Origin: Drosophila miranda
Lineage: Eukaryota; Arthropoda; Insecta; Diptera; Drosophilidae
DNA: 64,000 nt
Assembly (NCBI RefSeq): GCF_003369915.1
Contig: NC_046676.1
Span: 18,644,001-18,708,000 of the forward strand
Direction of reading: 5' to 3'
In this document: piece after piece, positions 48,888 through 60,436 of the stretch
How the letters are laid out: each line of letters opens with the position of its first letter
How positions within the stretch are numbered: the first letter of the stretch is position 1
The notes under the pieces: model-generated
Database searches by the model: none
Seen by the model: only the letters and a program-made list of their open reading frames with translations
Told to the model about the DNA's origin: nothing
Program-made: the position numbers and the translations under genes

Positions 48888-51800
48888 CTACATGGCCCCG
48901 CTCTGCAGCTTGTAGAGCGTGTAGTAGAGGCCGCGATTCTCCAGCAAATCTTTGTGGGAGCCGGTCTCGCAGACTACGCCGTTCTCAAACACAAAGATCA
49001 CATCCGAATGGACGACTGTGGACAGTCTGTGAGCTATGCTGATCGTTGTGCGACCCTCGGATGCGGCATCCAGAGCATCTTGGACAACCTGCCAAAGAAT
49101 AAAGCGAAAGATTATGATTGTTGAGAGCTCAGCTGAATGAGGGATGTACCAACCTTTTCACTCTCGGCGTCCAAGGCCGAGGTGGCTTCGTCGAGCAGCA
49201 TGATCTTGGGGTTCCGGATGAGGGCGCGCGCGATGGCAATGCGCTGCTTCTGACCGCCGGACAGCTGGGCTCCCTTCTCACCCATTCTCGTGTCGTAACC
49301 CTAGGAGGAAATCACGGATTATATTTGAATCTCCAGGGGGGATGTGGATTGCGGATTCTGGATGCTTACCAGCGGCAGGTTCGCGATGAACTCGTGAATA
49401 TTAGACTTCATGCAGGCTGACATGATCTCCTGGTCAGTGACAGACCTCGCGTTGTCGCCATAGGCAATGTTCTGCCGGATGGTGCGGTCGAAGAGGATCG
49501 GCTCCTGGGACACGATGCCGAGCTGCTGGCGCAGATTTGACATCGAGACGTCTCGAACATCGTGCTCATCGATGAGGGCGGCACCCTCGTCCACGTCATA
49601 GAAGCGCTGGATCAGCTGGATGCAGGTGGACTTGCCGCACCCGGAGGGACCCACCAGGGCCACCTTCTGGCCCTTTTTCACTCCCAGTTCCAGACCCTTG
49701 AGCACCTGGATCTCTCTGCGCGTGGGATAGCTAAACTCAACCTTGTCGTAAGTGACATTGCCCTGGCAGTGCCACGGTTCGCGCGACACTCCCGGCCGGT
49801 CCACGATCATGGGCTGGCGCCGCAGGAAGGTGAAGATCGTCTTAGCGGCTGTGATTCCCTTCTGCATGTTGGGGGCAAAGGCCAGGGCGTTGGCAATCGA
49901 AGCCGTTCCCATGATCAAAGCCTGGGATACTCTGAAAGGAAAGGGAAGGTAACTTTAGGACTGGTCCTCTCTTGTTCTGCACTCTATTTGGGCACTTACT
50001 TGAAGACATCTCCGAATTCGATGCCCCGATTTATCACGCACCAGGTGCCGTAGTACATGCAGGCGGCATACGCAAAGAACATCAGGGAGCGAGCGAGGCC
50101 GTAGACCAGGCCGCGGAAGTGGGTGTTTTTCTTCGCTTTCTGTGGGTATAGTGGGGGATCGATTAGGGATCGAGTCGGGTATGGTTCCAGCCTGGTGGCC
50201 ACTCACATTTACGGACGGGATGAGCATGCCGATGTATGTCTGGTGGAACATCTCCTCGCGCCCCAGGGAGACGACGGTGCGGATGTTGGAGACTACCTCG
50301 ACGGCCAGCTTGGTGCAGTTCTCCATGGTCTTGGCCGTGCCCATGTTCTCTTCGGCCATGAGCGTGCGCTGCATGTAAAATGCGATGAGGATGAAGGGCG
50401 TGAAGGCGAGGGCGACCAGACCCAGACTCCACTCGTAGTACATGGACAGACCGATACCGAGGGCTAGCGTGGAAACAGACTGAATGATCGTGCCGATTCT
50501 CTGGCCAGTTGCCTGCGGGAATCAATTGGTGAAGAAAGCAATCAGGAGAGGATTCATTGTGGAATTGTGTTACAACTTACGCCTTGGACAGCGGCGGCAT
50601 CGCCGGAGAGGCGGGCGCACAGACTCCCTGTGCCGTTCGCCTTGTCATCAAACCAGGCCACTTCCTGTTTCAGCATCGTCTCGAACATGAGGCCGCGCAG
50701 GCGCTCCGTGAGCCGCTCTCCGGCGATGCCAAAGAAGTAGATCTGCATGAAGGTAGCGATGCCCACGACAATGCCGGCGATCAAGAAGTAAAGACTGTAC
50801 TGGTTGCTGTTCTCGCGGACGTACGCGTCGTCGGTCTTGACTGAGAGCACCTGCAGGATGCTGCCGAAGAGTACGGCAAAGATGGGCATGGCACAGCCCA
50901 TGATCACCGAAGAGATGCAGCCGACGGTGATCTGCGCCCACTCCGGCTTGTTCATCTTCATCACCTCCGCCATGGGCTTGACCTCGTTGGGGTCCTTGAC
51001 CTTCTTCTTCTTCTTCTTTTCCTTCGCGACGGCCTCTAGCTCCTTCTCATTGTCCTCCTCCAGCACCTTGATCTCCTCCTCGTCCTCGTCCTTGATGTCG
51101 AAGTTCTTGTAAATGTCCCCGCTGGGGCTGAGTACGGTACCGTCATCTTCGCCCAGCTGGGTGGTAACCAGATTGAAGTAGTGGTTCTTCAGCATCATCA
51201 GCTCATGGTGCGTACCGCTCTCCACCACCTCGCCCTTATTGATCACGACGATGCGGTCCGCCCGGCGTACCGTCGACAGCCGATGGGCCACAATGACGGT
51301 CGTGCGTCCGGCGCTGACCTTCTCCAGGGCAGCCTGCACCTTCGCCTCACTGGCAGTGTCCAGGGCCGAGGTGGCCTCGTCCAGCAGCAGTATCTCCGGG
51401 TCGCGAATCAGGGCCCGTGCAATGGCAATTCGCTGCTTCTGGCCTCCGGACAACTGAGCTCCGCGTTCGCCCACCAGCGTATCATAGCCGCGTGGCAACT
51501 TCTTGATGAACACGGCCGCATTGGCGGCTTCGGCTGCCGCCTCGATGTCAGCCCGAGTGGCGTCCTCGCGTCCGTAGCGGATGTTCTCGTAGATCGATGT
51601 AGCGAAGAGCACGGGCTCCTGGCCGACGACTCCAATGCGGGAGCGCAGCCTGTTAATGTCGATGTCCCGCAGGCTGGTGCCGTTGAAGAATAGATCGCCG
51701 CCGGCGGGATCGTAGAAGCGCTGCAGCAGCTGGATGCAGGTGGATTTGCCGCAGCCGGAGGGTCCGACCAGGGCCACCGTCTGGCCGCGATGGATCTTGA

Positions 51801-54800
51801 GGTTGAGACGGTTCAATATGGGAATCTCGCTGCGCGTCGGATACTGGAACTCGACGTCACGAAACTCGATGGTCGTGAGGGGCTCGTTGAGGTTCTTACC
51901 TTGATGGCCGATGGGATTGATGGTGGGGATCTGCTCGATGATGTGGAAGACCTTCGCGCAGGCGCCCTTGGCAATGCCGAATGCCTCGATGTAGGGCGCG
52001 GCCATGCCAATGTTCATCGAACCCATCATCACCGAGAAGAATACGGTGATCATCGTGCCGGCGTCGTAGCTGACATAATACGGATCGTGGTACCCCTTGA
52101 TTACCAGCCCCACGCCGTACCAGAAGGCCAAAGCGTACGAGGCATAGATGAAGAACCAGAGCATGCCGAAGCCGATGCCGGAGAACATGTTGCGTTTGAT
52201 GTTCAACAGCTTGGCGGCCACAACGCGTTCCTTGTAGGCGGACACCTCCTTCTCCTCTCCCTCGAACGCCTTTACCGTGCGAATCCCGGACAGGGCGCCC
52301 TCGGCCACGACTGCTGCTCCAGCGTACTGGGTAACCTCTTGCTTGGCCAGCCTGGAGGTCGCCACCGACACCAGTCCCATCGCGACGAAAGTCAGCGGCA
52401 GGCTCGTAAGGCACACCAGAGACAGCTGCCAGCCTTTGACGAAGGCCAGAACCAGGGATCCCACAAAGGACACAAAGTAGTGGACGAACATGACGACTTT
52501 TTCGGCGAGACCATCCTCCATTTTGGACAGATCCCTGGGGGAGAGGGAGAGATGGGAGGGAGAACAGTGAGCGATTGATGGGGGGATGGATGGATGGATT
52601 TTTGGGGAGCAACTTACTCGTTCATGCGGCTGGCCACTTCGCCGCTCTGGTTGAAGTCATACCAGCTCATGTCCTGGTGCAGGATGGAGCGGAAGAACTT
52701 GGAGCGGATGGTCAGAATCTGCGAGTGGGCGGCGTAATTGAAGCAGGTGATGGAGAGATAGGAGCACACCAGCATCACAATTCCAATGTATGTGTTCTGC
52801 AGAGAGAACTCGCGCACCTTGTCGAGGAGCAAATCTCCCACGTCGTCACCGTCACGTTGGTACGTCCTACCCTCAACTGCCACGCTCGAATCAATAAAGT
52901 CCTATAGGATGTAGGATTATATAGAATGCGTATGAGAGATAGAACCACACAAAAACTACTGCCACTTACGTTGGCCAGGTTGCCGAAGATTAAGCTGTTG
53001 GCGGGAGTCGTGAGACCAGTGGCTACGGCGGACAGAAGTCCGATGACATAGAGCATGCGGTCCTTGGTGGTGGCATAGCGGAACATCTGGAAGTAGCCAA
53101 CCTGTTTGACCTCCTCTTTGTAGGAGCCATCGTCCTGCTCCTCCTCTTCCGCCTCGTCATGCTTAGAATTCTTTTTTTTCGTCTTGTTGGGAGCACTGCA
53201 ATAAAGGGCGACGCGCACGCCAATCATCGGTCATTAACACAGTCGTTTCTATTGACGCCATAACCGCTTGAACATGAAACTATCTGTGGCGTGGCCCTAT
53301 CGCCTGGCGATTGCAAATTCCTTATCTTCGAATGACACCAGTATCAGCTCATATCAGCCGCCTATACGCGCGTCCATATGTAGAACGTAATATAATATAA
53401 TATTATCATGTTGTGCCGCAGACGTGCTTTATTGTGCTTTTTGTTGTTTTCTAAATTTATTGTTTTAGACATCGATGAACGATACGATACCCTAATCATC
53501 GATGAACGAATGAATGTTAAAAACGAGATACATAGCCTAATTATATATGTAGTTGGAAATTAGAACTATGACTCTATATCACCGCACTCAAAAAGATCTC
53601 AATGAATCGTCTAACATTTGAATATTCAGCCGTGTAGCGCCATTTGGCTTATAAATTGTATTAGAATAATATTAGGATCGAATTTGATGAAGTCTAGTGT
53701 AAGTTAGGCTAGGGCAAAGCGGGAGCGCAATAAAAGCTCTTGGCGAATTCGCCACCGTAGGTACGATAGGCTTAAAAGAAATTGTTTGAATATAGGGGAG
53801 TCGACAAAATCTATTGAAAACGAACGCACGCACTTATTATTTTTTCGTCGTAAAATACATTAATTTGCAGCCACCCAAAGTTTTCGGTATTTCGTATTTA
53901 GAAAAACTATTCTAAAATTTCAAGCAGATCTATTAATGCCTGGAATCTATCGAAAACTTTGTATTGGATAATGGAAGAACAGAGAAGTGACACACTTGAG
54001 GCTTGAGAGGGTATCAACAAGGTCGTCACTTGATTCTTTTTATTATGGTATAATTAGCAATGTCATCGTTGAAGTGACATTTTGGTAAAGGTTAAATTCT
54101 TCTTTTAAATTTCTTTCAAAATCTTTAAATATTATAACAATTTACATTAATTATTAATCAAAAAAGAGCCGCTACATCTCAGAGAGCTGGCAATCTTCAT
54201 CAAAACTGCTGACTTAAACTTTTGACCCCTTTTTTCTTCATCATGTTATAAAGTAATTTCAGTTGATTTTCTAAAACAGTTAAGTAATTTTCCTCTTTTT
54301 TTTATATACCGACCTGTCAAACTCGCCAAACTACATCACCAGTATCTGATCAATGTGGCTACAGTGCTACGATCAAAATTCCGATCATCCTTGAGATGAT
54401 TTAAAAACAAAAAAAAAAAAACAAAAAAAAAATTTCTTGCACACAATAATGGCAAGGCAGGGGTATACATTTTTCACATAAAAAAAATTATAGAAGTGCT
54501 TCCTTTCATTATACTGGGAGAAACTCATCTCTTTCGGAGAAACTAAATGATCGCTCAGGTTCGGTTCTGAATGAGTAGATACTCTTCAGTCTATTTAACC
54601 ACTGTTCTGTTTGTTGCACACTTAATTTTTAATTTCTTGCAGAATTGCATCAATGATTCACTTTTGCACTTTGGATGTCCTTTGATCGTTTCCGTGGCTC
54701 TTATTCCAACTTACAAGCTCTTTGAGTCTTTGTCCTGGTCTTCGAATGCTGCTGATCCCAGGACGATGTTCGTTTTGTACTGCAAACGCGATTTGTCATC

Positions 54801-54836
54801 GTCGTCCTTGACGATGACGCCGTTCGAGGCGGTCAT
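48888..54836 (-). CDS. Mdr50: Mdr50: full ABCB-type multidrug transporter (P-glycoprotein)
   Basis: Nine exons in transcript order: 54836-54715, 53195-52970, 52901-52618, 52534-50581, 50512-50207, 50139-50000, 49931-49370, 49300-49154, 49088-48888. All phases agree for 1313 residues. The layout is TMD1-NBD1-linker-TMD2-NBD2. NBD1 shows Walker A (GPSGCGKST), signature (LSGGQKQR), Walker B ([12 protein letters not shown]) and H-loop (AHRLST); NBD2 repeats all four. The linker between halves is charged ([19 protein letters not shown], then KKKKKK). Exon 1 ([18 protein letters not shown]) lies 1.5 kb upstream but has a perfect GTAAGT donor and the required phase. The product exports hydrophobic xenobiotics at the plasma membrane (family knowledge). 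The paralogues Mdr49 and Mdr65 map elsewhere, so synteny favours Mdr50. Confidence 0.92.
53196..54714 (-). other. Mdr50: First intron of Mdr50
   Basis: A 1.5-kb A/T-rich intron without coding potential. It contains a near-pure A tract interrupted by C (about 54408-54431) and paired ATCGATGAACGA words at 53472-53510. Confidence 0.7.
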
Positions 54837-56076
54837 CCTTTTTCTGTATCGAAGGAAAAGTCACACTATATCGATCTATATATCAATCCGTTTAAGGTAT
54901 CAGAGACCTCCTGGTGATACTAGTGGTACCGCTGAGCGAAAGAGACTATTAAAATTTGTGCCCAGGTTCGGTCATTTATATGTATATTCATAATGCTCCG
55001 AGCAGTCAAGAGCCATAAGCGGGCCTTATCACGTCTGATAGTGCTTATCGACCATGTTAATTGATCGAATCGAAGTGCCCAATTCTTAAGACTAACGGTG
55101 ATTCTGGTCTGCTGGTGAAATACCTGGCCAGCAATGCCATGGAATGAATGAAATACCTTAGAACGTGAAGACGCGAAATCTGAGTGATCGATCCCATTGG
55201 AATGCCATTTGCTCCACCTGGTGATGGGGTATTCTTAATGGCAGCAGTTGGCAACTGTCTACTTTTTTATATTCCATGATCAATTGGCTTCGAAATTTGA
55301 TGGGATTTCAGGTAAATGCACTAAATCTATTGATTGCATATACAAAACTACAATCGATCATGGCATTAAAGCATATAGTGTGAGTATATCTTCATCTGGT
55401 ATATGTACATATATTTTCTCAGGTTTCATTGTGAGTCCTGAATCCTGACTTGTCCAGCAGTAAGCCCATTAAAATTTATTTAAAAAAGGTCTATAAAATG
55501 TTTTGTATATGGACAAAGATACTTTCGGCATTGGGAAAAGCTAATTCATCGTTATCCCACTCTAAGTACTAATGAGTAATTGCTGCCTTGATTCCTTTTA
55601 ATTTGGGGAAACAGTTCGTGCATGATCCACCCTCAGCTATAAATTAGTAATAAATGGAAAAAATTCGTATGGTTATCGAATGATGGGAGGTGGACAGAGT
55701 GCGGGGCTGCCGGAGATAGCAGTTCAAGTAGTATAGAGTACGAATACACCAAAACTGAATGTCTTGCCCTTATCGGGCCTTCCTCACGCGCCCGAATATA
55801 TTGTACAAATCGAATTATGACGTGGGCGCGTGAAAAAGACGAACGATAGCATTACTCTGCAGATTGAATGGTACTGTTCGGTGATTCGGCGAATCCGATT
55901 GTGGAAATCAGTCGGTGGTAGACAATTAAGCAAATCCAGTAATGATAATTTATTTCTGATTTCGAAAAAGGCATGCACTTGAGACCCCCTGCGAGAGGCT
56001 AGCTGGCACTTCTGAATAATTGCTGATTATCTCTGGACGTCATTGAATTGCTGGCAATGGATTGGGGGGAGGCCAG
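54837..56076. other. Spacer between Mdr50 5' end and the SMYD gene
   Basis: Presumed Mdr50 promoter on the left and 3' UTR of the SMYD gene on the right. I see no open frame with coding character and no clear repeat. Confidence 0.6.
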
Positions 56077-57982
56077 CTAGGAGATCCTCATGACCATGCG
56101 CAAGGCATCGCGATTGATCTTGGCCTGTTTGAGAATGTGACCCTCCACAAAGATGTCCGACTCGTACTGCAGGTAGTTCACGCATTTGTCCACGTACAGG
56201 AGTGACTCCTCCAGCCGGTCCTTGGGTGACAGACTCGTCTCCAGGGACACACGACGTGTTTGCTCGGCAATGGCCGAGTGCAGCTCGAAACAAAGCGTGC
56301 CGAGCGTGCGTACCTCACCTGTGGATACACATAATAGGATAGAATCACTTGAGATAACGCCCCCCGCATACGCTGCAAAATATCAGTTATGGCCCTTACA
56401 TGGCGCAATGGTCTCGTATAGTTGGACGAGATCCCAGGCGAACTGCAGCTTCAGTGCCAACTTGTCGTCGGGCATTACCATCAGCTCCTGCTGATCCTTG
56501 GCCAGGAGCTGGACCAGCAGAATCTTCACCTCACTCATGTGGTAGTGCCGCGGCGGCAGCCACTTCTCGTAGTGCTTCAGGTATCTGCAGAAGGGAGAGA
56601 AGAGGAGAAGAGTGCCGAGTTGAGACAACTTTACCATCTGGAAATTACTCACTTTAAACCGTTTTCGGCCGTTTTCTCCATGCTCTGCAGGTCCTTGCCC
56701 GCCCGCTCCAGGATCTGGTCTATATAATGCTTCTGTACCTGTTTCTGGCACTCGCGGCACCTGGAAAGGAACACAAGGTTATTGGAGTATTAAAAGGGGT
56801 CACGGTACGGCGATACGCCGTGACACTCACTTCCAACTTCCATTCCAATCGTCGGTTTTGCTTGGCAGCATCAGACCATCGCACCGTCGGTCCTCACACT
56901 TTATGGCGCTGTAGTTGGTGCCCAGCTCCGTGACATCGGTACAGCGATCGCAGGCGCACTTGAAGAGCTTCGTCTGGACGAGATGCCGCTGTCGATCAGC
57001 GGTACCCCACATTGCGTCTGAGTAGCAGATGCTCAAGTGAGAGTTTTTCTTGATCTCGCGCGGGGCCCACAGGATGCAGTGTCCGTTCTTGTTGAAGCTC
57101 TTGGCCAGATTCGGCATGCAAGAGTGTTCCGTGAAGGAGGCCGTGTAGAAGACGGCCACGTGCGGGGGATCGGAGGTGGGGACTTCGTGGCCATTGATCT
57201 GGAGGGCACCCACTGCTCTCATGACTTCCTCCTCGCTGAACTTCTCCGTCTTGAAGAACCTGGCCGGAAACCGATGATTAGATTAGAATCGCATCATGAG
57301 TCTTCCCATATGGTGATACTCACTTGGGTATGAACTGGCCAATGCTGGCCAGGTCCGCCTTCCACTGGTTGGACCCACGCCTGGTCGACTCCAGGGACTC
57401 CAGCTCCTGGAACTTGCTCGCCTTCTCCGGGCTTGTCTCACCGATGAGCAGACAGCGCACGGTGCTCACGCAGGTGTACAGCGGATGGGAGCCGTTGAAC
57501 TCGTGAACGTTGACCTTCTGACCCCGCTCCTGGGTAAGCTGACACTCCGCCCTGTGCTCCCCGAGCGATTTGCACTCGGGTCCACACAGGGGCCATCCGC
57601 ATAGGTCACAGTCGATGTGATCCTCGGGCTCGATGCTGTTCAGGCACCCCATGCAGACGGGCGGCGTGATCTGTGCGGGTCCTCGCACCAGCGGCGCCTC
57701 CTTCAGTATGATCTCGTAGGGCTTTATTGTACGCGTGGCCACCAAGTGTCGTCCAAGCAGATCATTGTGGGCAATCTGAAAATGAATGTGAGGTTGAGGT
57801 TATGTCGTAGCGGGGCAGGAAAGTTCGCGAAAACCTGCCTTGAATGGGTGGCAACTGGACTTGTGGGCTTTCCAGTCCTGCTTCTGGTGCTGCACGCTGC
57901 AGTAGGAGACCTGGTTGCAGTTGGAGCACTTGCTCTTGGTCGGCTGCTCGCACACATTGCAGGGATTCATCGCTGACGACAT
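56077..57982 (-). CDS. SmydA-8: SMYD-type SET/MYND protein (arthropod SmydA class)
   Basis: Six exons in transcript order: 57982-57839, 57775-57324, 57259-56831, 56760-56653, 56584-56400, 56318-56077; 519 residues. The MYND zinc finger is at residues about 8-44 (CNVCEQP, KCSNCNQVSYCS, HQKQDWKAHKSSC). It is followed by a split SET domain: GRHLVATRTIKPYEIIL near the start, then TEHSCMPNL, CILWAPREIKKNSHLSICYSD and a post-SET Cys cluster (CACDRCTD, CEDRRCDG). The canonical NHSC is EHSC here. Intron 1 needs a GC donor (see findings). SmydA proteins are candidate lysine methyltransferases expanded in arthropods; substrate unknown. The symbol corresponds to melanogaster CG8503 by position; which SmydA number applies is from memory and uncertain. 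An in-frame ATG at 58105 could extend the N-terminus, but the MYND-proximal ATG was preferred. Confidence 0.88.
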
Positions 57983-58218
57983 GGCGCAATCGATGAGCAG
58001 TGGACAACTGATGCTGTTTCTGTATACGTAAAAGTACGGTACGGTGTGCATCCACTGCCACACGATTTGCCGAGTCTCTTCAAAACTGTGCGAGCAATCG
58101 GGCATTAGAAGAGCACATCACATCTGTGTGCCTGTACATTGTGATGGTGATGGGGGGAGGGGGGGGGACCGGGACTCTATAAATATCCCACTGTGGAGTG
58201 TACCAATGCTGTGCTAAA

Positions 58219-58645
58219 GGCAAACAAAACTCATGTGTGGATGAGGCACCGACCCTAAAAGTAGCCTTCAAAATATAGAATACAACTACGACGGCGCTAC
58301 GGCCGGGGTATGCTCGCCGCGTTGGGGTTCTCTGGATGTGGTAGCTGAAAGACAGTCTCGTGGTTCAAGAAGGCGAGGATTAAGCGATACAAAAATAGAG
58401 TTGATGGTACAGAACTTAGTAGGGGCTCATATCTTCCATCGGGGTGGCCGCAAGTGGCTGGTTCGAGTGATCGTCCGGCCGATTTTGGTCTAGGTCGCGA
58501 AGGCTTAAGTACGCTCCGAGAGGATTTGTTGCGGAGGTTTATGTGCGCTCCGAGAAGATTTGTGGCGGAGGTTTAGGGCGCTCCGAGAAGTTGGGAAGCT
58601 TGAGTACGGCCCGAAAGAATTGGTCGACGGAGGATAAAATCCACT
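58219..58645. repeat. Direct repeat copy A (about 430 bp) with internal tandem units
   Basis: It begins GCAAACAAAACTCATGTG and shares ordered blocks with copy B, for example TTCAAAATATAGAATACAAC, TATGCTCGCCGCGTTGGGGT and TTTTGGTCTAGGTCGCGAAGG. Its right half is made of degenerate units of about 30-35 bp containing GCTCCGAGA and TTTGTTGCGGAGGTTTA. Confidence 0.85.
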
Positions 58646-58693
58646 CCGAGAGGGATCGAAGGTCGAGGATGAAGTACACAAATTAACCGTATT

Positions 58694-58998
58694 TTGGAAG
58701 AGGCCCTCTCAGAGCAAAGGGCCCACCACCTGCAGCAGCGGCTGCAGTACTTGAATCAAGTACAATACTTTCAGGGACCACCGCCACCGTCGCAGTACTT
58801 CCTCCAGCCCTCCTGCAACAGTATCAGCCAGTGCAGCAGCAGCAGTACCAGCTGCCCCATGAGCAACTGCTGCCTAAGGACGAGCAGGCCCGAGGCGTCG
58901 TCGTTAGCGAACACGAATACGGCAATGTTGAGATGTACAGTAAAGTTTTCTGTTATTAATTATTAGTATAGGTATAAGAAATAAAGAAAGAAAATAAA
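58694..58998 (+). pseudogene. Frameshifted Gln-rich coding remnant with trailing poly(A) signals
   Basis: One frame reads EEALSEQRAHHLQQRLQYL and NQVQYFQGPPPPSQY; the open reading then passes to another frame (about 58785-58800) as LPPALLQQYQPVQQQQYQL and DEQARGVVVSEHEYGNVEM, stopping at TAA 58957-58959. AATAAA occurs at 58980-58985 and 58993-58998, so this looks like the 3' end of a real gene or a retrocopy. No ATG, intron signal or parent gene was recognised. It sits exactly between two copies of the local repeat. It could also be a real last exon read with a sequencing error. Confidence 0.5.
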
Positions 58999-59370
58999 TA
59001 CTCCAAAGGAGTATATTTGCTTACAATGCTCCTATTGTTGTAGCACAAAAGAGACTACGGCGTAATAAGTCCCATGCACCGTTTTCAACTCAAAGTCCTC
59101 TCCTTCCCATGAGTGGTCTTAGCGAAGTTTAATTTTGTGGAAGACGTTCTTCACGAGCTCTGAAGATTATTTATTGACTGGAGCAATCTTTGACCAAATT
59201 ATTTATTGACTGGGACAAATCGATCATGCTGTTCGTCACATTTTCCAGATTTGGAAAATGAAAGATCGTTGATGAGGAAGAGTGGTTGCTTCCGAAACAG
59301 ATTTGAAATTTAATTAATTTAATTTAAGTTTCAACAGCTGGACTAGGCCCGCACCTTGCGCAAACATTTG

Positions 59371-59845
59371 GACATTTACAGCAAACAAAACTCATGTGCG
59401 GATGTGGCACCCACAATTAGTAGTCTTCAAAATATAGAATACAACTATGACGACGCTACGGCCGTATGCTCGCCGCGTTGGGGTTCCCAGAAATTTGTTA
59501 GACCTCTGGATAAGGTAGCTGAAAGTGTCTCGTAGTTCAAGAAGGCGTGGATTAAGCGATACAAAAATAGAGTTTAGTAGGGGCTCGTATCTTCCTTCTG
59601 GGTGGCCGCAAGTGGCCGGTTTTGGTCTAGGTCGCGAAGGCTTAAGTACGATTTGTTGCGGAGGTTTAATTGCGCTACGAAATGATTTGATGCGGAGGTT
59701 TATGAGCGCTCCGAGAAGAGATGTTTCGGAGGTTTATGAGCGCTCCGAGAAGATTTGTTGCGGAGGTTTAGGGCGCTCCGAGACGTCGGGATGCGGAGGT
59801 TTAAGTACGGTCCGAAAGAAATGAGCGACGTAGGATGGAGGAGGC
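59371..59845. repeat. Direct repeat copy B (about 475 bp) with internal tandem units
   Basis: Second copy of the 58219-58645 repeat, same orientation, about 1.15 kb away. It has more of the internal units (TTTATGAGCGCTCCGAGAAG and similar) than copy A and lacks a segment after the RGGGCTC-TATCTTCC block. No terminal inverted repeats or open frames of a transposase or reverse transcriptase were seen. Confidence 0.85.
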
Positions 59846-60107
59846 TGATGATGATCGCTCTGGCGGAGGTTCTTTTTGTTCCCGAAAAGCAGCTGTTCCG
59901 GTGCCTTGGCTATGCTATGGATGTACTATAGGCACACTGTGAATATGGTTGTATATACACATACACTGTGTATGTGGTTGGATTTATGCTTCTTCTGGCT
60001 TTCTATTTTTTTTTTTTTTTTTTTTATTATAATAGTAATGGCAGGTTTCAAGAATTTTGTCTCTTATTTACCAATAGTCCTGGTTGATGGATGCATGCAT
60101 AATCTGA

Positions 60108-60113
60108 TTTATT
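60108..60113 (-). terminator. Candidate poly(A) signal of Usp20-33
   Basis: TTTATT on the plus strand, AATAAA in Usp20-33 sense, about 325 nt beyond the stop codon. Confidence 0.4.
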
Positions 60114-60436
60114 TTCCAATTCAATTAAATCATCCTACTGTGTGTGCAATCGTTTGAGTGCTCATCTCGGCAAGGAGCGGGCCTTGCCTCTCCATCTCTG
60201 TCCCTGGGTCAATTATAGCTAATAAAACTAGAAAGGTGTATGCGTATGCGTATGCGAATGCAACGGCGATAGCACTTCGATTATCATCAATTCATAAATA
60301 CAATTTTTACACAATTTATATAGCCTCCACCCAGCTATACACTGAGGTATATAAACTAATGGCGCTTCTGTCTGCGCCTAAACCTTGATTGTGGCCTGTT
60401 TTTCGGCTGGCATGTTGTATCCGCCCGCGCTATCGA

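Larger units (their letters stand above)
58200..60436. other. Repeat-rich spacer between the SMYD gene and Usp20-33
   Basis: Holds two copies of a roughly 450-bp repeat, a Gln-rich coding remnant between them, and a T18-20 run near 60007-60026. The right end is probably Usp20-33 3' UTR, with a minus-strand AATAAA at 60108-60113. Confidence 0.6.

Noticed and set aside
51790-52578. 262-codon plus-strand frame opposite Mdr50 exon 4
   Set aside because: Antisense shadow of the ABC transporter exon; both Walker motifs are clear in the sense strand.
58219-59845. Intact LTR retrotransposon
   Set aside because: The direct repeats resemble LTRs in spacing, but the inside is only about 0.7 kb with no gag, protease or reverse transcriptase motifs and no visible primer-binding site.
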